Source of the DNA: Bacillota bacterium
GTDB lineage: Bacteria; Bacillota; Clostridia; Lachnospirales; Anaerotignaceae
Direction: 5' to 3'
Assembly (NCBI GenBank): GCA_019422105.1
Contig: JAHZDZ010000006.1
Span: 62,001 to 126,000, forward strand
Length of the DNA: 64,000 bases
This document shows positions 41,955-49,788 of the stretch, in pieces. The notes under the pieces are model-generated. The model did no database searches and was not told where the DNA came from. It saw only the letters and a program-made list of their open reading frames with translations. Both the position numbers and the translations under genes were made by a program. The stretch's first letter is position 1, and every line of letters begins with the position of its first letter.

Positions 41955-43145
41955 TTATAACCCGAAAACAGGTATCATCACCTTCATAATAAAGAAGCTC
42001 CATAAGGTCGTTACTGATGCAATTGAAAATAAAACGTAGAGACAGGCGGGCATTTTGCCCTGATACTTTGTTATCTTCATAAGCCATGTAATCAGCGGAT
42101 GAAACAAAATGCTGCCGATTAATATTGTAGGCACCATAATCTGCCAGCAGATTGGATAGGTACAGATGATTGCCGCTGTCATGACAAGACCGGGGAAGGT
42201 AAACGCTCCCCCGTCTCGCTTAATATTTGGATAGTAAATAAATACTGCCAGCGTAACAGCCATAATCTGCATACACATCATCTGAGGATAGGCGCCCATA
42301 CCGTAAACAGGGTGGTTTGGATTCATAAACCAGGAAATTGCGCCGCCTAAAAATAGGCCTATGGTGGCCCAGCCGCTGCCCCAGAATACAGTCTGATTTG
42401 CGTCAGAGAGCACAGTTCTGATAAACATTCCCGATTCAGTGGAGGGCCATTGTTCTCTTTTTGCGCTCTTTTCTGTGTTAAATGGGAATATAGGCTGTGT
42501 TTTCTGCCCCATCCATGGGAAAGCACGGAATAGAATTGTGCCGATTGCAATAGAGAATGCCATACCAAAGGCTGCTCCTACGAATCCCGGCAGACCAAAG
42601 GGACCTGTTATGTATGTTCCGATAAAATAGCAGATTAGGAAGGGAACCAATGCCGCATATACAATGATTGTCGCAAGTTTTTTCCATCCCCCGCCAAAAT
42701 GAATTACTAGCGCTGGAACAACTATTTCAGGTACGAAGGTTGGTATCCACCCAATAGAAAAGAAGGAAGCGTAAACTATCATACTGAAAACAATAGATGT
42801 CACAACACCGATTATAATTTCGGGGAATACAGGGGCATTTCCGCAGATACCGCTGCCTGCGTACTTTGAGCCGCTGCGTTCCAGAAAATATGCAATGATG
42901 CCCATGAGAAGCATACCGAAACCGGCAGGCGCTGACTTTAACAGGTTGCCCTCCGCCAGGTCTCCAAAGAACCACATAAACCGGTAAAACATTTCGCCGC
43001 CCATGGTGCCCTCTATCCACCTGCCGAAATCAAATAATGACGCCTGCTTTGCTAGCAATGTGGGCTGGTACTGCATCATAAAGTACATGACCGCCAAGGC
43101 ACAGGCCATTGTTAAAAGAAAGGCTGGTACTATTTTTTTTCTCAT
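41955..43145 (-). CDS. Unrecognised polytopic membrane protein, putative permease
   Basis: A 396-residue protein with about nine to ten hydrophobic helices, for example AFLLTMACALAVMYFMM, GFGMLLMGIIAYFLE and IIIGVVTSIVFSMIVYASFF. Polar loops include FPFNTEKSAKREQWPSTESG and SWFMNPNHPVYGMGAYPQMM. I recognise no named transporter family. It precedes the YtcJ-like amidohydrolase by about 80 bases on the same strand, opposite a LysR regulator, so uptake of the amidohydrolase substrate is the leading inference. Start ATG 43145 behind AGGAGG. Confidence 0.6.
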   Translation of the reverse strand: MRKKIVPAFLLTMACALAVMYFMMQYQPTLLAKQASLFDFGRWIEGTMGGEMFYRFMWFFGDLAEGNLLKSAPAGFGMLLMGIIAYFLERSGSKYAGSGICGNAPVFPEIIIGVVTSIVFSMIVYASFFSIGWIPTFVPEIVVPALVIHFGGGWKKLATIIVYAALVPFLICYFIGTYITGPFGLPGFVGAAFGMAFSIAIGTILFRAFPWMGQKTQPIFPFNTEKSAKREQWPSTESGMFIRTVLSDANQTVFWGSGWATIGLFLGGAISWFMNPNHPVYGMGAYPQMMCMQIMAVTLAVFIYYPNIKRDGGAFTFPGLVMTAAIICTYPICWQIMVPTILIGSILFHPLITWLMKITKYQGKMPACLYVLFSIASVTTLWSFFIMKVMIPVFGL

Positions 43146-43788
43146 ATACTCACAACCTCCTATTTTTAAACCCTTTTTCGAGTTCCCAGTAACACATTTA
43201 TAAATAAGCCGGCTTTTTATTAAATTCAGTGTAGCACACTTTTAAATAAAGGTGATAATTGTTAAAAAAGCTACTGTTATTGCAAAATTAAATATATATA
43301 TTGTGCAATATCCCTATAGGAAAAACCAATAAGCATTTTTTTACCGTTTTTTTCACAAGTATTTATTAGAATATGCTATAATATCCGTAATAAGCGGAGA
43401 AAAGCCGAAAAAAAAGCAGACCGCCCCGTCTTGCGGGCGAAGGATGCTTTTTAGAAGGATTAGAGGAGTGAAACGACCGAGAAATGCAAAGCATTTAGAG
43501 GTTCTCCGCGTAAATTAAAGTTTGGAGAAAAGCCGAAAAAAAAGCAGACCGCCCCGTCTTGCGGGCGAAGGATGCTTTTTAGAAGGATTAGAGGAGTGAA
43601 ACGACCGAGAAATGCAAAGCATTTAGAGGTTCTCCGCGTAAATTAAAGTTTGGAGAAAAGCCGAAATAAAAGCAGACCGCCCCGTCTTGCGGGCAGGGAA
43701 TGAATTGCGGTTATATGTTTTGCGGTGCAGGAATAAAATACATTGGCATGCAGCATAAATACTGCCAAATAAAAAAGGATGTGAGGAT
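43146..43788. promoter_or_regulatory. Divergent control region between the putative permease gene and the lysR gene
   Basis: 643 bases. The left half (43146-43390) is AT-rich and should hold the permease promoter, though no pair of boxes is clear. The right half is filled by a tandem repeat (43396-43694). The LysR ribosome site is AAAAAGGATGTGAGG. Confidence 0.5.
43396..43694 (-). repeat. Family A repeat, perfect 128-bp tandem duplication plus partial third copy
   Basis: Units 43396-43523 and 43524-43651 are identical over 128 bases; a third copy stops after 43 bases at 43694 with one change. Each unit begins GGAGAAAAGCCGAAAAAAAA, has a CCGCCCCGTCTTGCGGGCG hairpin, a GAAATGCAAAGCATTT palindrome and ends GAGGTTCTCCGCG. 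On the minus strand the ends (CGCGGAGAACCTC ... TTTTCTCCGC) match those of the other family A copies; the interior differs. Confidence 0.8.
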
Positions 43789-44742
43789 ATGAATATTCAA
43801 CACCTTGAATTCGTTGTTAAAATTAAGGCATTTGGCTCCATAAACAAGGCGGCCTCCTATCTTTTTCTCTCCCAATCCCATTTAAGCAATATTCTCAGAA
43901 ATCTGGAGCAGGAATTAGGGTATCCTCTTTTTTACAGGACGCATAACGGCGTTTCTGTTACGGAAGCCGGCAAAATCTTTTTTGAGCACGCGGAGCGGTT
44001 TTTGGACAGCTATTCTGACTTCTCTGCCTTTTGCGTCGGCGGAAATGCAAACCAGGAAACAATACATATGCATATCGGTGCTTCCATTTACAGTCATGCA
44101 GAGGATGCGCTGTCATTGATGCTGACGCAGATGCCCAATATGAATCTGGACATCGTTATAGAGGAAATATTGTCTTTGGACGTCCCGCAAAAGGTGGTTT
44201 CGGGGGAAATAGATTTGGGCATTATTTCCTATAATACTGTCTATGATGAATCCATTAATAAAACCATTCTACAGAATAATCTGGTATTCAAACAGCTGGC
44301 CCGCAAAACGCCTCAAATTATTCTGTCCAAGAACCATCCCTATTTGGATAAGGTGCTGGCCTCTCCGGCCTCTGTGCAGGATTTCCATCTGCCTTTTATG
44401 TGCTATTATGGTTTTGAAAATGATATTAAGCACTTCAATGATACCTACGCCTTTACAGACATTCATGTGCCCGATCATAATATTATCACTGCTACCAGCG
44501 CCGCGTTTTTGGATCGTATCATGGCACAGTCCAATGCCTATACCATTTCCCCCAGCCATGAAGTGTATCCTGATGTAATCGAAACCATGAATTTGACGGC
44601 AATACCCTTTAAGGGAATGGAAAATTCGATTGCGGTAGGTTATCTCTATTCAAAGTCACGTCCGCTGCCCAAATACATAAAAACCTATATTGACTGTCTG
44701 AAACAGTTTTACGCCATATCGGAGGAAACAGCGAATATGTAA
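43789..44742 (+). CDS. LysR-family transcriptional regulator
   Basis: 317 residues. The N-terminal helix-turn-helix (QHLEFVVKIKAFGSINKAASYLFLSQSHLSNILRNLEQELG, in segments, residues 4-45) and GVSVTEAGKIFFEHAERFL are typical. The C-terminal periplasmic-binding-like effector domain spans about 90-300. It is divergent from the putative permease/amidohydrolase operon and so probably controls it in response to the substrate. ATG 43789 behind GTGAGG; followed by a strong terminator. Confidence 0.92.
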   Translation: MNIQHLEFVVKIKAFGSINKAASYLFLSQSHLSNILRNLEQELGYPLFYRTHNGVSVTEAGKIFFEHAERFLDSYSDFSAFCVGGNANQETIHMHIGASIYSHAEDALSLMLTQMPNMNLDIVIEEILSLDVPQKVVSGEIDLGIISYNTVYDESINKTILQNNLVFKQLARKTPQIILSKNHPYLDKVLASPASVQDFHLPFMCYYGFENDIKHFNDTYAFTDIHVPDHNIITATSAAFLDRIMAQSNAYTISPSHEVYPDVIETMNLTAIPFKGMENSIAVGYLYSKSRPLPKYIKTYIDCLKQFYAISEETANM

Positions 44743-44760
44743 AATTTCTCAGGGAATAAC

Positions 44761-44797
44761 AACAGAATGATGAGATAATCATTCTGTTTATTTTTTT
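44761..44797 (+). terminator. Terminator of the lysR gene
   Basis: AACAGAATGAT-GAGATA-ATCATTCTGTT, an 11-bp perfect stem, then TATTTTTTT. Confidence 0.88.
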
Positions 44798-44821
44798 AAA
44801 AAGACCGGAAGAATATTGAGG

Positions 44822-44868
44822 TTAAACCCTCCACTATAACACCATACTTTTATATTGTGTTAGTATGG
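44822..44868 (+). promoter_or_regulatory. MerR-type control site 1
   Basis: TTAAACCCTCCACTATAACACC (in part 44822-44843), followed by an inverted pair CCATACT...AGTATGG spanning about 44842-44868, upstream of the MerR gene. The first block recurs at 45627. Confidence 0.5.
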
Positions 44869-44889
44869 ACGGGGAAGGGGTGAAAGCGT

Positions 44890-45630
44890 ATGGATACTTA
44901 TAAAACCTCAGAGATTGCGGCTATATTCGGTGTACACCCCAATACAGTACGGCTCTATGAAAAGCTGGGGTTAATACCGGAGGCAGAGCGCCTGCCGAAT
45001 GGATACCGTATATTTACAGCGTATCATATTGATCAGTTTCGGCTGGCACGCACCGCATTTCAGGTTGAGGTTTTGCAAAACGGTTTGAGGAAAAAAAGTA
45101 TTGAAGTGGTAAAAGCATCAGCAGCGGGTGACTTTGACAGGGCATTGTCTCTTGCGCTGGAATATGTAAAAGGTATTCAGAGGGAGCGCCGAAATGCGGA
45201 GGAAGCTGTAGAAAATGCAGAGAAAATATTAGCGGGAAAGACGGTGAAAAATACCTGTTTCCGTAAACGCAAGGAAATATCAGAATATTTGGATATATCA
45301 ACGGATACGCTTCGGAGCTGGGAGATGAATGGTTTGATTCGTGTGAAACGCAGGAAAAACGGCTACCGTATTTATTCGGAGGGGGATGTCAGGCGTTTAA
45401 GAATTATCCGTTCTCTGCGCTGCGCCAACTATTCTCTGGAGGCAATTTTACGTATGCTCTGCAAATTGGAGGAGAACAGCAGTACCGACATGAAGGAGGC
45501 GTTAAATGTGCCGGAAGGGGATGAGGATGTTATTGCTGTCTGTGACCGATTGATTCTATCCCTGGCGGAGGCTGAAGAAAATGGCGCTGCATTGATACAG
45601 CAGCTGGAGAAAATGAAAACAAAATATTAA
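44890..45630 (+). CDS. MerR-family regulator with two winged-helix domains
   Basis: A 246-residue protein. The first MerR domain (residues 1-60) has SEIAAIFGVHPNTVRLYEKLGLI and PNGYRIFTAYHIDQF. A helical linker with alternating charged residues (about 75-125) follows. The second MerR-like domain (about 130-190) has KEISEYLDISTDTLRSWEMN and KNGYRIYSEGDVRRL. Ordinary MerR regulators have one such domain and dimerise; two in one chain is uncommon. It is directly upstream of an ABC transporter and shares a repeated upstream motif with it, so it probably controls that transporter and itself. Confidence 0.85.
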   Translation: MDTYKTSEIAAIFGVHPNTVRLYEKLGLIPEAERLPNGYRIFTAYHIDQFRLARTAFQVEVLQNGLRKKSIEVVKASAAGDFDRALSLALEYVKGIQRERRNAEEAVENAEKILAGKTVKNTCFRKRKEISEYLDISTDTLRSWEMNGLIRVKRRKNGYRIYSEGDVRRLRIIRSLRCANYSLEAILRMLCKLEENSSTDMKEALNVPEGDEDVIAVCDRLILSLAEAEENGAALIQQLEKMKTKY

Positions 45631-45673
45631 ACCCTCCACTTTACCACCAATGTTACAGTTGGTGGTATTCTAT
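45627..45673 (+). promoter_or_regulatory. MerR-type control site 2, in front of the ABC transporter
   Basis: TTAAACCCTCCACTTTACCACC (in part 45627-45648) repeats site 1 with two changes. It overlaps a dyad ACCACCAA-N8-TTGGTGGT (about 45643-45666) followed by a T-rich stretch. The hairpin could also act as a partial terminator after the MerR gene. Confidence 0.5.
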
Positions 45674-45699
45674 TTTGGAAAACAAAAGGAGGGATTAAA

Positions 45700-46422
45700 A
45701 TGGAGGAAGCAATTCAGGTGGAATGTCTGACAAAGTGTTATGGAGGGCTGACGGCGTTGGACAACTTAAACTTGTCAGTAAAGAAAGGAACGGTATTTGG
45801 CCTTTTGGGGGCGAACGGAGCCGGAAAGAGTACGGCTATCCAATGTATACTGGGGGTAGAAAAAAGAAACGCGGGCAGAGTGAAGATACTGGGAAGGGAT
45901 CCGTATACAGAGCGCAGGACTTTATTTGAAGAAATAGGCGTTCAGTTTCAGGAATCCAGTTACCAGGAAAAAATAACAGTATGGGAGCTTTGTGAGCTTA
46001 CAGCGTCCTTATACCGCAAAGCAGCAGACAGCAAAAAGCTGCTGCAGGCGTTTGGCCTGACTGACAAAATGAATTGTACCGTTCAAAGCCTATCCGGCGG
46101 ACAGAGACAGAAGTTATTTATTATACTTGCACTGATTCCCGAGCCGAAGATTGTGTTTCTGGACGAATTGACAACGGGACTGGATACGAGGGCGCGCCGT
46201 GAGATTTGGCGGATACTGTCTGATTTGAAGGAGGATGGGCTGACGGTTTTTCTGACGTCCCATTTTATGGAGGAGGTGGAGGAATTGTGCGATAATATCT
46301 GTATTTTGAAGCAGGGCAGGACAGTGTTTGACGGTACGGTGGCCGAGGCGGTCCGTTTAAGCCCTTATGATAAATTTGAGGACGCTTATCTTTGGTTTAC
46401 GGAAGGAGGCGAAGGAAAATGA
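45700..46422 (+). CDS. ABC transporter ATP-binding protein (ABC-2 type exporter)
   Basis: A 240-residue nucleotide-binding protein with Walker A LLGANGAGKSTAIQCI, Q-loop VQFQESSYQEKI, signature QSLSGGQRQKLFI, Walker B KIVFLDELTTGLD and switch histidine FLTSHFMEE. It resembles the DrrA/CcmA subgroup of drug or lipid exporters. ATG 45700 behind AAAGGAGGG. The gene overlaps the permease gene by an ATGA, so the two are translated together. Confidence 0.93.
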   Translation: MEEAIQVECLTKCYGGLTALDNLNLSVKKGTVFGLLGANGAGKSTAIQCILGVEKRNAGRVKILGRDPYTERRTLFEEIGVQFQESSYQEKITVWELCELTASLYRKAADSKKLLQAFGLTDKMNCTVQSLSGGQRQKLFIILALIPEPKIVFLDELTTGLDTRARREIWRILSDLKEDGLTVFLTSHFMEEVEELCDNICILKQGRTVFDGTVAEAVRLSPYDKFEDAYLWFTEGGEGK

Positions 46423-47162
46423 GAGCATTTCGGACAATGCTGAAAACGGAGCTGAAGCTTTCATTGCGGGGAATGGATATGTTTCTGTTTGCAATATGCG
46501 CTCCGTTGGTCGTATTATTGATAATCGGCATGCTGTATGGGGATAAGCCCGCTTTTGACGGTGCGGCTTATACATTTTTGGAACAGTCCTTCGGTGCTTT
46601 GACAACAATTTCTATTTGCGCAGGAGGCGTGATGGGACTTCCTCTTGTCGTATCCGACTCTCGAAGCAAAAAGATACTGAGACGTTTTCAGGTGACGCCA
46701 ATCAGTCCGGTTTTGCTTTTGGCAGTGCAGGTTTCCGTTTACGCCTTGTATGCACTTGCTTCTTTGATATTGCTGTATGGGGCCTCAGCGGTTTTTTTCG
46801 GATTCCGTATGAGGGGATCGATTCTGTTTTTTTTATGCGGCTATAGTTTGGTTATGCTGACCATGTTCAGTATTGGTATACTGGTGGGCGGTGTGGCCTC
46901 CGATACGAAGACTGCCGGGATGATTGCCAGCATACTATACTTTCCTATGCTGCTGTTTTCGGGGGCGACACTGCCCTATGAGGTGATGCCGGCAGTACTG
47001 CAAAAAGCGGCTGATATAATGCCCCTGACACAGGGAATCAAGCTTCTGAAGGCGGCATCTTTGGGAATGCCGTCTGAAAGCGTACGCATGCCCATACTGG
47101 TAATGTGTGTCATTGCAGCTATTTGTACCATTGCGGCCGTGAAATTTTTCAGATGGGAATAG
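46419..47162 (+). CDS. ABC-2 type transporter permease
   Basis: The start is ATG 46419 (ATGA overlap with the ATPase stop, GGAGGCGAAGG upstream), giving 247 residues. Six hydrophobic helices, for example FAICAPLVVLLIIGMLYG, VSVYALYALASLILLYGASAVFFGF in segments, and SILYFPMLLFSGATLPYEVMP (typical ABC-2 permease motif). It forms the membrane half of the exporter regulated by the double-MerR protein. Substrate unknown; drug or antimicrobial peptide export is plausible. Confidence 0.9.
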   Translation: MRAFRTMLKTELKLSLRGMDMFLFAICAPLVVLLIIGMLYGDKPAFDGAAYTFLEQSFGALTTISICAGGVMGLPLVVSDSRSKKILRRFQVTPISPVLLLAVQVSVYALYALASLILLYGASAVFFGFRMRGSILFFLCGYSLVMLTMFSIGILVGGVASDTKTAGMIASILYFPMLLFSGATLPYEVMPAVLQKAADIMPLTQGIKLLKAASLGMPSESVRMPILVMCVIAAICTIAAVKFFRWE

Positions 47163-47290
47163 ATATAGAAATAACAGAAACAAATAGATTCTTACAGTCA
47201 CAAAGGTGTATTACACAAAGCTTCCAACAGAAAGACGGCAGGAGGTGTCTGCATCGTACTTTTTAGTCATGTAAACAATAAATAGTAAAT

Positions 47291-47321
47291 AAAAAGGCCG
47301 CCTGGCATTTTGTCAGGCGGC
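47291..47321. terminator. Terminator between the ABC permease and M23 peptidase genes
   Basis: GCCGCCTG (47297-47304) pairs with CAGGCGGC (47314-47321). On the minus strand it is followed by CTTTTTATTT, so it terminates the M23 gene; weaker on the plus strand. Confidence 0.85.
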
Positions 47322-47333
47322 AAAATTATGTTT

Positions 47334-48470
47334 TTATTGTACATAAGGCCATGGATTGACGTCCTGACCATTGACACGAACCTCAAAGTGGCAGTGATTT
47401 CCTGTAGAATTGCCGGTAGAACCACATTTGGCAATAACCTGTCCCCTTGTAACGGTTTGTCCCTTGGATACAACCAGGCTTGAATTATGGCCATACAGGG
47501 TAGATAATCCGCCGCCGTGGTTAATGATGACAGTATTGCCGTAGCCTCTGACCCATCCAGCGGTGATGACAGTACCTGATTCCGCCGCCAAAATATTATA
47601 ACCGTAAGGGGCGGGGATATCAAGGCCGGTGTGGAATTCATAGCCGCTTCCGATAGGGCGTTCACGGCCGGAATATCCGCTTGAAATATAGGTTCTGCCG
47701 GGTACAGGCCAGCCAAGCTTGCCGCCGCTGTAGGTGAAGCTGCTTCCGCCGGAGGAAGAGGAGGACTGATTTATGAGGCGGGCAACCTCATCGCTGGCGG
47801 CCTTGTTTTCGGCAGCCTCCTTTTTCAGCCTTTCTTCGTCCTTATTGTATTCGCTGAGCTTTGACTGCTTTTGTGTCAGAAGACTATTGAGACTGTCTGT
47901 TTTTTCTTTTTGCTGGTCTGCTAAGGTCTGAATATTATTTTTTTCCTCTTCTATCTCTTTTGTTTTGGCGTCTATGGTATCCTCTGTCTGCTGCAGCTTA
48001 TCCAGAAGCTCATTGTCATAGCGCATGATGTCATTGACATACTGCATCCTGGTGAGCATGTCCCCGAAGCTTTCCGCCTGTAAAATGATATCCAAATAGC
48101 CGATTGTACCGTTTTCGTGTATAAACTTAATTCTTTTTCCGAATGTGTTAAAGTGTTTATTTTTGGCGTCTGTGGCAATAATAAGCTCATCCTCCGCCGC
48201 CGCCAGCTTTGTTTTGGTTTCGTTTAATTTATTGGTAATAACGTTTAAATCCGCCTGCGCCTGGGAAAGCTGCTGGTCGAGGGAAGCGATTTCATCCGTT
48301 AGTGTTTCCTTATTGTTTTGAACATTTTTTAACTGATTTTGTATTTGCTTAGCCTGATTCTGCAAATTTTTCTGCTTCTGAGACAGTGTTTCCGCGCTGG
48401 CGGGAGCCTGGAGGGAAACGGCCAGAAGTGTGCCCGTTAAAAGATAGGGCAGTAATCTTCCTTTATTCAT
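47334..48470 (-). CDS. Secreted M23 family peptidase with coiled coil (EnvC/CwlO-like)
   Basis: A 378-residue protein. The signal peptide (LLPYLLTGTLLAVSLQAPASA) is cleaved near ASAET. A long coiled coil (about 25-230) is rich in K/N/Q/E, then a Ser/Gly linker. The C-terminal LytM/M23 zinc endopeptidase domain has FHTGLDIPAPYG, GNTVIINHGGGLSTLYGHNS in segments and the HxH motif NHCHFEVRVNG. The family cuts peptidoglycan cross-bridges or activates amidases during growth or division. Start ATG 48470 behind GGAAGGAGC. No FtsEX genes are adjacent. Confidence 0.93.
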   Translation of the reverse strand: MNKGRLLPYLLTGTLLAVSLQAPASAETLSQKQKNLQNQAKQIQNQLKNVQNNKETLTDEIASLDQQLSQAQADLNVITNKLNETKTKLAAAEDELIIATDAKNKHFNTFGKRIKFIHENGTIGYLDIILQAESFGDMLTRMQYVNDIMRYDNELLDKLQQTEDTIDAKTKEIEEEKNNIQTLADQQKEKTDSLNSLLTQKQSKLSEYNKDEERLKKEAAENKAASDEVARLINQSSSSSGGSSFTYSGGKLGWPVPGRTYISSGYSGRERPIGSGYEFHTGLDIPAPYGYNILAAESGTVITAGWVRGYGNTVIINHGGGLSTLYGHNSSLVVSKGQTVTRGQVIAKCGSTGNSTGNHCHFEVRVNGQDVNPWPYVQ

Positions 48471-48916
48471 AAAAAAAATGCTCCTTCCTGAGAGACAATT
48501 TCTATTTTACTTTACATAATTTACTTGTATTTTTTATTTTACTACAAAAAAAGGCAAAAAAAAAGCCCTCTTTTCAAATTAACAGAAATTTGGACAAAAA
48601 GGAAAAATTTGTAAACCAAAGGGGTTTTTGCCATGAAAGCAGAAAAAGTGCGAAAGAGCTTTTTCTGCCCTCAGGAAAAGAGGAACGGTACAAGGGATTG
48701 GCCAAAAGAGGACAATAATTTTCAGCCCCTGCATCGTCTTACTGGGGAAGGCATCACTTTTAAACTGTGCCGCATTTTCTCTTTTTAAGGAGTATCATTA
48801 AGGCGAAAGGATACAGCACAATCAGCTCGCCTTTTCATCTTCTCTTCTCCTTTCGGGAAATCCGAAACAGGTGCAATAGAGGAAAAGGCCGGCAGTCAGC
48901 AACATTCATGAGACAT
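48471..48916. other. Intergenic region between the M23 peptidase and Crp/Fnr genes
   Basis: 446 bases, AT-rich near the peptidase gene (which would carry its promoter). It contains an AGCAGAAAAAG...CTTTTTCTGC hairpin (48638-48668). No gene is seen. Confidence 0.45.
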
Positions 48917-49642
48917 TTATTTTATAGAATATTTTCCGTAGGCCAATTCCTGAAGGCCCTCTTCGTCAAGGAGCGTCAGTGTTTTACTGGTATAGGAGAT
49001 AATGTTTTCCTGCTTGAGTTTTTGTATGGCATGTACTACAGATATTCTGTGAACGCCTGTGAGGCCCGCAATGAGCTGCTGCGTCATCTTCATTTTTTTA
49101 ACCTGCGGATTATATTTGGAGGCGATAAAATAGCTCAGTATCACCTGACAGATTTTTTCATAGGAGGAACAGGATTGATTTTGCAGGGCGGCACTGTTTG
49201 CCAAACGGAAATCAAGGCCCAGTACTTTCAAGACAGCCTTTAAAAGATTTTTATCGTTTTGCATCAAAGTCAGAAGCTCCTCATAGCTGAAACCGTAAAT
49301 TTCGCATTCCGTATAGGCTTTGGTACAGGGGAAAATCGGCTGTTCATGAGCGCAGTAATTAAACCCGACCAGATAGGATGGAAATATCAGAAAATGTTTT
49401 TCCAGGCCGTTTTCATTCATCAGTGTTTCAATGACAATACCTTTATTGAGGTAAAACAGGCGGTCGGCGATCTCCTCCGTCTGATAGAAAACATGGTTTT
49501 TCGGTATTACTGTTTTTTTGGAATCTGACAAATAGGGCAGTATGGATTGATGGAAGTTTGTATTAAAAAGCTCCGGAATAGTGAAAGGAGACAGGGAAAG
49601 ATAGAGTTGTTCCTGCTTTGTCATACTGACATTACGATTCAT
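48917..49642 (-). CDS. Crp/Fnr-family transcriptional regulator
   Basis: A 241-residue protein with an N-terminal cyclic-nucleotide-binding-like beta-barrel (FYQTEEIADRLFYLNKGIV, LIFPSYLVGFNY). The C-terminal winged helix has MKMTQQLIAGLTGVHRISVVHAIQKLKQE. The barrel lacks the R/E signature of true cAMP binding, and no N-terminal Fnr cysteine cluster is visible. ATG 49642 behind AAAGGAGGAA. Divergent from the SLC13-like transporter and nitrilase genes, which it probably regulates. Confidence 0.88.
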   Translation of the reverse strand: MNRNVSMTKQEQLYLSLSPFTIPELFNTNFHQSILPYLSDSKKTVIPKNHVFYQTEEIADRLFYLNKGIVIETLMNENGLEKHFLIFPSYLVGFNYCAHEQPIFPCTKAYTECEIYGFSYEELLTLMQNDKNLLKAVLKVLGLDFRLANSAALQNQSCSSYEKICQVILSYFIASKYNPQVKKMKMTQQLIAGLTGVHRISVVHAIQKLKQENIISYTSKTLTLLDEEGLQELAYGKYSIK

Positions 49643-49684
49643 ACAATTCCTCCTTTTTTGTCAAAATGTAACCACCACTACTAT

Positions 49685-49713
49685 AGTATAAAAGAATTTT
49701 ATGGTTAAATCAA
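49685..49713 (-). promoter_or_regulatory. Sigma-A promoter of the Crp/Fnr gene
   Basis: On the minus strand TTGATT (49708-49713), 17 bases, TATACT (49685-49690): near consensus. Confidence 0.75.
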
Positions 49714-49723
49714 TGGTGTAAAC

Positions 49724-49746
49724 AACAATATTGTTATCACGTGATA
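49724..49746. promoter_or_regulatory. Two overlapping 12-bp palindromes, Crp/Fnr-type operator candidates
   Basis: AACAATATTGTT (49724-49735) and TATCACGTGATA (49735-49746) are perfect palindromes. They lie upstream of the crp promoter and 40-65 bases before the transporter start codon. The TATCACGTGATA site resembles Crp-type half-sites (GTGA/TCAC). One regulator could control both directions. Confidence 0.6.
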
Positions 49747-49788
49747 GTAAAAGTAACTGAGGTAATATGAAAAACAGGAGGGATAGGT

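Noticed and set aside
43396..43694. Direct repeats that might be a CRISPR array
   Set aside because: Only 2.3 copies of a 128-bp unit, contiguous without spacers, and no cas genes; the ends match dispersed family A repeats.
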